NCBI GenBank assembly: GCA_019426215.1
Contig: CM033400.1
Coordinates: 23,606,568-23,670,567, forward strand
Reading direction: 5' to 3'
DNA: 64,000 nucleotides
Source: Buddleja alternifolia
Lineage: Eukaryota; Streptophyta; Magnoliopsida; Lamiales; Scrophulariaceae
Part shown: positions 58,053 to 64,000 of the stretch, in pieces
How the letters are laid out: each line of letters begins with the position of its first letter
Numbering within the stretch: the stretch's first letter is position 1
Program-made: the position numbers and the translations under genes
Notes under the pieces: model-generated
Told to the model about the DNA's origin: nothing
The model's database searches: none
The model's input: only the letters and a program-made list of their open reading frames with translations

Positions 58053-59110
58053 TGTTAGGTCTCATATTTTACATATTTTCATTATGATTTTCCTCACATT
58101 TATCTTTATTTTATGCCTTGTTGTTAGTCTTTTGCTTTATTTTTAGCCTAATTCATGTATTTTGATTTCTAAGTGTTTCAATGCTTTTATAGGCATAAAA
58201 GCGATGATTTTGATGAGTTGAAGGAGTATTTATTACAAGAATAATGAAGGTTATCCAAGAGGATGTAAGAAATGCATTTGAAGGCCAAACGAGAATGTTT
58301 CGTTGAAGAAAAATGAAGAGGAGATTTCTGCACAGGCAACTGCACAACTGTGCAGATATTCTGCACAGCTGTGCAGCTGTGAATTTTGTGGGCCGATTTT
58401 ATGACTTGGATGGGCATAATATGTATCTAAGACTCCTTTTTAGTTAAAAAGAAATGGCAAAAACATTTATATAGGCTAGAGTGAGGTGGAAGCATAATTA
58501 TTCATTCATTCTTACAAAAAAAGTAGATCTTGGAGAAGACTTCTAGAGAGAGAAGGAGATCTTGAAGAGAGTTCTTGGAGAGAAAAAAGCTTCATCTTCT
58601 CAAGTTGTATTCTTCCAATCCTCCATTGTTGAACATGAGTAACTTTATGTTTATGCAATTTATTTCTTGTTTTTCTTTTATTCAATACACAAGACTACAT
58701 TTTCTAGGTTTAAAATGTAGTCTTGTGTATTGATTTGGATTATTGATGATTGATGGATGTGATTTCTGTTGGTTTATCTATTAGTAATGAGTTTATGTGT
58801 CTTGATTGATTGATCACAATTGCATGATTTAAGATAATTAAGAAGTACCGGGGAGGTGGTTTTTTTATTGGTCGTATTTATAGTTTGTGTAAATCCTTAA
58901 TAGGGAAGGAGATTTTGCATGAGACTTTTGCAGAGAAAAGCTTATTTCTCAAATTGTATTCATCTAAATTGGTTGCTTGAACATGAGTGACTTTATAATT
59001 TATGGCAATTTATTAAGTTTGGGTCTTTATTCCATAAAAATTATTTTCTAGGGCTTAAGCTGATAGTCTTTTGGGTATGATTTCGATATGGATGATGGAT
59101 GTGCTTGTGA
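58053..59110 (+). repeat. R5 3' LTR, rearranged and truncated
   Basis: The first 620 bp match the 5' LTR closely. From about 58680 the match breaks. A 22-bp inverted copy sits at 58682-58733. 58800-58930 is a loose match, and 58930-59110 repeats a diverged version of an earlier LTR segment (compare GAGAAAAGCTT, AACATGAGT and TTATTTTCTAGGG with 48255-48390). The last 400 bp of the 5' LTR and its GGTTAACA end have no match here. Confidence 0.75.
58682..58733. repeat. Perfect 22-bp inverted repeat in the R5 3' LTR
   Basis: The arms 58682-58703 and 58712-58733 are exact complements around an 8-base spacer CTAGGTTT. The 5' LTR has only the right arm at the equivalent place (48386-48407); the left arm replaces unrelated LTR sequence. 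Confidence 0.92.
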
Positions 59111-59989
59111 TACAACTCAATATCATCGAGCTAAACATCATTATCAAAGAATAATCCCACATTATCAACTTTCAGCTTTTGATTCTTTTCCCCTTGAAAT
59201 CAAAACCACAAAACTTGTTTCTTTTGATGTAGGGGTGGAAAAAATGATTCTCAAACACCAGTAAATCACATTGAAGCTCAGTTCATAGACCAGTCGCGTG
59301 AGATGAGCACAGAATATATTTTCTGGTCAACTTCCAATCTATCGAATATTTATCCACCTTACAATCCATTTTTTTCCTATCTTTATTTCACATAACTCAA
59401 AACCTCAAAATTTCTCAAAATCATCAAGAACAAACACACCTTTTAACCATTAATCCATGAGATTCAACACCCAAAACAAAGCGTAAACCCAAATTAAAGC
59501 CAAATGATTGAAGTTATGCCTTCTTACTTGGGTAATAGACTTTTTTTTTTTTTTAGGCTAAAGGGTGGTTAGTGTGGCTTACTCGAAAGAAAGCGAATGG
59601 TGGTTTTTAGTGTGCTTAGCACACTCCATTCTTATCAATATAGCTCAAAATAAGGTCTAGAGATTATGTTAGTATCGTGAAGGCCAATTGGAAGGTTAAA
59701 GAAAATGAAAAATGGCCTAAATCATTTCATGACTTCACACCATCAACACACACTTCAAATTGACAAAATTGAAAGTTCAATGCTTTAAATCCTCACATTC
59801 ACATAAGCATGGCTAAAAAGGTTTCACACAAAAAAATTACGGCACTGATTCTTCTAAGAGAAGTAAAGATATTCCAACGAATCATGCTCCAAGCAAAGTA
59901 TAACAAATCATGAACATAAAATCAATGATTATTCCGTTTTTCTAATCCCAAATCAAGCCTGAATCTTAACAAATGAGCACAAATTTCAC
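59111..59989. other. Unassigned AT-rich non-coding stretch
   Basis: No ORF or element end recognised. A 17-bp palindrome AGTGTGCTTAGCACACT is at 59609-59625 and a run of T at 59545-59558. By position it may be 3' non-coding DNA of R6 read on the minus strand. Confidence 0.35.
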
Positions 59990-60239
59990 CAATTAGCCAC
60001 ATCACAGAAAAAATACGGGACGTCTAAAACCCCCACCCCCCAACTAATCTTGCACATTGCCCCAGCGGACATATAGATGCAAAGAAAAGAAAGAAAGAAA
60101 GACGTCCCTGAGTGTGGAAGGTAAGTGATGTCCAAAAGCGAAAGAGCAACAAGTGTAGATTCGGAAACTAAAAGCGAGCCATCGAAAACAATCCCGGAGT
60201 TGGCAAAAAGTGCCAACGTGTTGCCAAACAGTCTTGAAA

Positions 60240-60480
60240 TTGTTCGCACCAGCTGAAACAGCCCCTGAAAATCTGGAAAAATTCAAAATCAGCCCTGAAT
60301 TGTGGAAATGTGCAAATGAACCCTGCAGTGAGTGAAATTGTCAGAATAGCCCTGAAATTCGGAATGTGATAACCAAACGACCCCTAAACTCTGAAAATGA
60401 AAAAGAATCGGCCCTTATTCGGTGGAAATAGCAAAAAATCGAACCCCAATGTGAAATGTAGAAAAAATTTCGCCCAAAGC
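60240..60480 (-). repeat. Degenerate repeats of about 40-50 bp in R6
   Basis: Phrases like CAGCCCTGAA...GGAAATGTGCAAA recur at about 60256, 60290, 60345, 60380 and 60415 with heavy divergence (AGCCCCTGAAAATCTGG, AGCCCTGAATTGTGG, AGCCCTGAAATTCGG, GACCCCTAAACTCTG). Confidence 0.6.
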
Positions 60481-60689
60481 ATGAACCCTAGGAGAAATCA
60501 CTCAAATCTCACCTAAAACCCGAAACTAATCGGTGGGATAGAGAGGAAATATCGAAAATAGGATGGGTCTTGGTGATTTTTATGTTTAGAAGTGAAAGAA
60601 GGTCGGATTTTTGGGCTGGGGTGATGAAGAATGCCGCGGTCTGATGTGTTAAGAAAGGAAAAGTGGTGAAAATGAGTCAGATTTCAGCC

Positions 60690-60990
60690 CTTAAGTTTCT
60701 GATTTTCCGCGCCGTGCCGCGGTCCAGTGCCGCGGCACAGATCAAACCGCGGTTCAGGGACGCGGTATGGTGCACTTGGGCACCGGGTAAAGAAAGGGGG
60801 GAAGAACCGCGGTATGGCTTGGGAAAAATCACATTAGAGCCGCGGTCCCATGCCGCGGCGCCGAATGTGCGACAGATGGCCGAGTTGGCATGTGTGAGAC
60901 CGTGGTCTGCTGCTGCGGTTCAAAAAGAGCGAAAGGTTGGGCTCAAAAGTATGGTATTTGAGACCGCGGTCCTGTGCCGCGGTCCAACTG
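60690..60990. repeat. CCGCGG palindrome array in R6
   Basis: At least ten CCGCGG or one-off copies, often as GACCGCGGTC or TGCCGCGGCA (for example GCCGCGGTCC, GTGCCGCGGC, AACCGCGGTT, GACCGCGGTCC), over 300 bp of locally GC-rich DNA. It is at the same position relative to integrase as the GCACA-type palindromes of R5. Confidence 0.9.
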
Positions 60991-61140
60991 CACCATTTTT
61001 TTTATTTTTTTTTTTTTAAAAAAAAAAAAATAAAAACGCAGCAACCAAAAAGTCAACAAACCCTGAAACAAGAAATCAAAAATAACTCAGCTCATAAAAC
61101 AAAAGGAAAATCAATGAAAAATTAAGAAAACATGAAAAAC

Positions 61141-61165
61141 GTGGGTTGCCTCCCACGAAGCGCTG
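61141..61165 (-). other. Post-integrase stem of R6
   Basis: GTGGGTTGCCTCCCACGAAGCGC on the plus strand; GTGGG and CCCAC form a short stem. R5 has CTTGGG...CCCAAG at the same point, with different stem bases around the shared GGAGGCAA. Confidence 0.6.
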
Positions 61166-61200
61166 GTTTATAGTCATTAGCTTGACGTTTCAAGATGGGG

Positions 61201-64000
61201 TCACGGGGATGGATCTTTGAGCGGGACGATGTGCTTGTCCTTGCTCCATCCTTGATGAAAATAATGTTTCAACCGGTGCCCATTTACAGTAAAAGTACCT
61301 TTTACCTCGTCTTGAATCTCAATAGCCCCGGATGGATAAACCTTTGTGATAGTGAAGGGACCTGACCACTTTGAACGGAGTTTTGCCCGGAAAAAGTCGT
61401 AGGCGAGAATTAAAGAGAAGTACCACATCGCCAACTTGAAATTCCCGAGGTGTGATCCTTTGATCATGCCATTTCTTTGTTCGTTCTTTGTACAACTTGG
61501 CATTCTCATATGCGTCGTGTCGAAATTCGTCAAGCTCATTAAGTTGGAGTAACCTGTTTTTACCTGTTGCTTGCATATCAAAGTTAAGCATTTTAATAGC
61601 CCAATATGCTTTATGCTCAAGTTCGACAGGTAAGTGACATGCTTTTCCGAAACAAGGCGGTAAGGTGACATGCCTATTGGGGTTTAAACGCGGTTCTATA
61701 TGCCAAAGTGCATCATCTAGCTTGAGGGACCAGTCCTTCCTAGGAATTAACTGTTTTTTCTAAGATGCGTTTAATTTCCCTATTCGACACTTCTACCTGT
61801 CCACTCGTTTGAGGGTGATACGGCGTAGAGACTTTATGTGTGACACCATATTTTGTTAAAAGAGCATCAAATTGTTTGTTCCGAAAATGTGTGCCACCAT
61901 CGCTAATAATAGCTCGAGGAGTGCCAAAACGAGTAAAAATAATGCTTCTTTAAAAATCTTAGCACCACTCGAGCATCATTAGTTTGCAATGCTTCCGCCT
62001 CAACCCACTTAGACACAATAATCAACAGCTACAAGTATGTACTTGTGGGAATGAGAATTAGGGAAGGGTCCCATAAAATCAATTCCCCACACATCAAAAA
62101 GTTCGCATTCTAGCATATTATTTAAGGCATCTCATGCTTTCGAGAAATATTGCCAACACGTTGGCATTTATCACATGATGCAACAAAAGCATGGCTGTCT
62201 TTAAATAAAGTAGGCCAGAAGAAACCCGATTGTAGCACTTTGAGAGCGGTCTTAGTGGGTCCGAAGTGTCCTCCAATGACACCATCGTGACAGTGGCGCA
62301 GGATAGACATTGTTTCCTCGAAGGGAACACACCTCCGGATAATACAATCTGCACAAACTTTAAACAAAAAGGATCATCCCACAAATAGTGCTTAGCTTCA
62401 GATAGGAATTTCTTCCTCTGATGATAGGTAAGATCTGGGGGGAGTTCTCTCGTGACAAGATAATTCGCAATGTCAGCAAACCAGGGGCGGGGTCCATTAA
62501 CGATAGCATAAAGATGTTCATCAGGGAATTCTTCTAAAATTGGTGTGGCATCTAAAATATCTACCCGAGAATCCTCAATTCTAGAAAGATGGTCCGCAAC
62601 AACATTTTCTACCCCCTTTTTGTCTCGAATTTCTAGGTCATATTCTTGTAAAACAAAATCCACCTAATCAATCTCGGTTTTGCATCTTTTTAGAGAGGAG
62701 GTATTTAAGAGCTGAATGGTCGGTGTATACAATGACTTTATTCATGACAAGGTATGAGTGGAACTTATCAAAAGCGAATACGACAGCTAGTAATTCTTTT
62801 TCAGTAGTTGCATAATTCTGTTGTGCATCATTAAGTGTCTTACTCGCGTAATAAATTGTTCGAAATACCTTATCCTTGCGTTGACCAAGGACTGCACCTA
62901 CCGCGAAATCACTTGCATCACACATTAGCTCAAATGGGAGACTCCAATCGGGTGCCACTATCACAGGAGCTGTAATCAATTTTTCTCGAAGAGTGTGAAA
63001 TGCCTGTAAACAAGAAGCGTCAAAATCAAATTGTGCATCTTTCATGAGGAGGTTAGATAGAGGTTTCGAAATATCTGAAAAATTCTTAATAAACCGTCTA
63101 TAAAACCCAGCATGACCCAAGAAACTTCTCACTCCTTTGACAGATGTGGGAGGGGGAAGCTTCTCAATAACTTCTACTTTAGCGGGATCCACCTCAATAC
63201 CCTTGTGTGAAATACGATGGCCCAAGACTATGCCTTCTTGTACCATAAAGTGACATTTTTCCCAATTTAAAACAAGGTTAGTATCCTCACATCTCTGTAA
63301 AACCAATGATAAATTATGCAAGCAAGCATCAAATGAAGAACCAAAGACAGAGAAGTCATCCATGAATATTTCAATGAAATTTGGAACCATATCATGAAAG
63401 ATAGCCATCATACAACGCTGAAATGTGGCAAGCGCATTACAAAGGCCAAATGGCATTCGTCTATAAGCAAATGTACCATAAGGACAAGTGAAAGTCGTTT
63501 TCTCTTGATCCTCTGGTGAAATAGCAATTTGATTATAACCCGAATAGCCATCTAGAAAACAATAGAACTCATGTCCGGCTAACCTTTCTAGCATTTGGTC
63601 AATGAAGGGGAGGGGAAAATGATCTTTTCTAGTAGCATCATTTAATTTCCTATAGTCAATACAAACACGCCAACCTGTCACGGTGCGAGTTGGGATTAAC
63701 TCATTTTTCTCATTTGAGATAACGGTTATTCCTCCTTTCTTTGGCACGACTTGGGTTGGGCTTACCCATGCACTATCTGAAATAGGATATATTATACCTG
63801 AATCAAGCAATTTAATCACTTCCTTTTTTACTACCTCTTGCATCATTGGATTTAATCTCCTTTGAGGTTGGATTGTGGTCTTGTAATTGTCCTCCATTAA
63901 AATTTTATGCATGCAAATAGCTGGACTAATTCCTTTGATGTCTGCATCTTCCAACCGAATGCCCTTTTGTGAGTCCTCAATACTCGTAATAGTTTTTCTT
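61201..64000 (-). pseudogene. pol: R6 pol: RT-RNase H-integrase, degenerate
   Basis: On the minus strand an open RT-RNase H frame runs from before the window edge to 62668: [117 protein letters not shown] frame change at about 62665 passes to [16 protein letters not shown] and the zinc-binding HCHDGVIGGHFG / CDKCQRVGN (62120-62367). The integrase core (61680-62118) is shredded by stops, though SDGGTHF can be read. The C-terminus (61201-61671) has WHDQRITPREFQVGDVVLLF and KLRSKWSGPFTI in two overlapping frames, so there is at least one frameshift. It ends at TGA 61201. RT is close to R5 throughout. Confidence 0.9.

Larger units (their letters stand above)
47716..59110 (+). mobile_element. R5: Athila-like Ty3/gypsy retrotransposon, near-complete
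   Basis: The order is LTR (47716-49048), tRNA-Asp primer site, gag-protease, RT-RNase H-integrase, long non-coding stretch, accessory ORF2, 3' non-coding, polypurine tract, 3' LTR from 58053. Pol after gag in Ty3 order, the tRNA-Asp primer, the DLG-type protease and the downstream ORF2 identify the Athila lineage. The left flank is GACAC within PV. The right boundary is uncertain because the 3' LTR is rearranged after about 58690. It is the youngest-looking element here, since its 804-codon RT-to-integrase frame is intact. Confidence 0.9.
59990..64000 (-). mobile_element. R6: Athila-like Ty3/gypsy retrotransposon, partial
   Basis: Minus-strand pol (RT at the right edge to integrase end at 61201) is followed by the same post-integrase signature as R5: GGGAGGCAACCCACG (61145-61160) and a palindrome array. 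No ORF2 is recognisable downstream, and neither LTR is in the window. The element continues beyond 64000. Its left limit is uncertain. Confidence 0.82.

Noticed and set aside
59111..59989. A possible host gene or separate transposon
   Set aside because: No ORF, splice-like structure, terminal repeat or target duplication could be supported.
60690..60990. CRISPR-like regular repeats
   Set aside because: Spacing is irregular, units are short palindromes with variable flanks, and the context is a plant retrotransposon.
60663..61019. 118-codon frame ending in a Phe-run
   Set aside because: It crosses the CCGCGG array and a poly-T/poly-A stretch of R6 on the strand opposite to the element genes.

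Overview
The window is intergenic, repeat-packed nuclear DNA of a flowering plant. No host gene is supported. The host is inferred from plant-specific repeat lineages: SIRE/Maximus-type Ty1/copia with an env-like ORF, Athila-type Ty3/gypsy primed by tRNA-Asp, a CACTA transposon, and an endogenous caulimovirid (pararetrovirus). The species cannot be named from sequence alone.

Element labels used below: R1, Athila-like, + strand, 3' part only (1-4777). R2, SIRE-like copia, +, 3' part only (4778-8238). PV, endogenous pararetrovirus (8239-8403, 35589-41970, 45901-47715). R3, SIRE-like copia, - strand (8404-35588). R4, SIRE-like copia, +, nested in R3 (11817-25583). DT1, CACTA element nested in R3 (26240-27749). 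S1, SIRE-type solo LTR, - (41971-45900). S2, a different solo LTR nested in S1 (42877-45266). R5, Athila-like, + (47716 to about 59110). R6, Athila-like, - (about 59990-64000, running off the window).

The layout reads as successive insertions. The oldest recognisable layer is PV, arranged as more than one genome length in head-to-tail order: RT-RNase H, ORF2, promoter/leader, tRNA-Met primer site, movement protein, coat protein, protease, RT-RNase H again. R2 and R3 landed 165 bp apart, in opposite orientations, in the first RT copy. R3 has a perfect 5-bp target duplication (CTTTT). R1 then abuts R2 inside its env-like ORF, and R4 and DT1 sit inside R3. S1 sits between PV coat protein and protease, and S2 sits inside S1 with a perfect duplication (ACGTA). 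R5 interrupts the second RT-RNase H copy. R6 follows in the opposite orientation.

Almost every coding region is decayed by nonsense codons, frameshifts, indels or lost catalytic residues. The exceptions are the accessory ORF of R1, which is open throughout, and the polyprotein of R5, where RT, RNase H and integrase form one 804-codon frame with intact catalytic motifs. The most interesting signals are non-coding. In R1 and R5 a hairpin with a four-base RGGW loop precedes a polypurine tract twice per element, once at the 3' LTR and once 1.1-1.3 kb upstream. The terminal hairpin shows compensatory base changes between the two elements. Athila-like elements also carry element-specific arrays of short palindromes, and SIRE-like elements are saturated with an AGCG / GACGCTTG motif.
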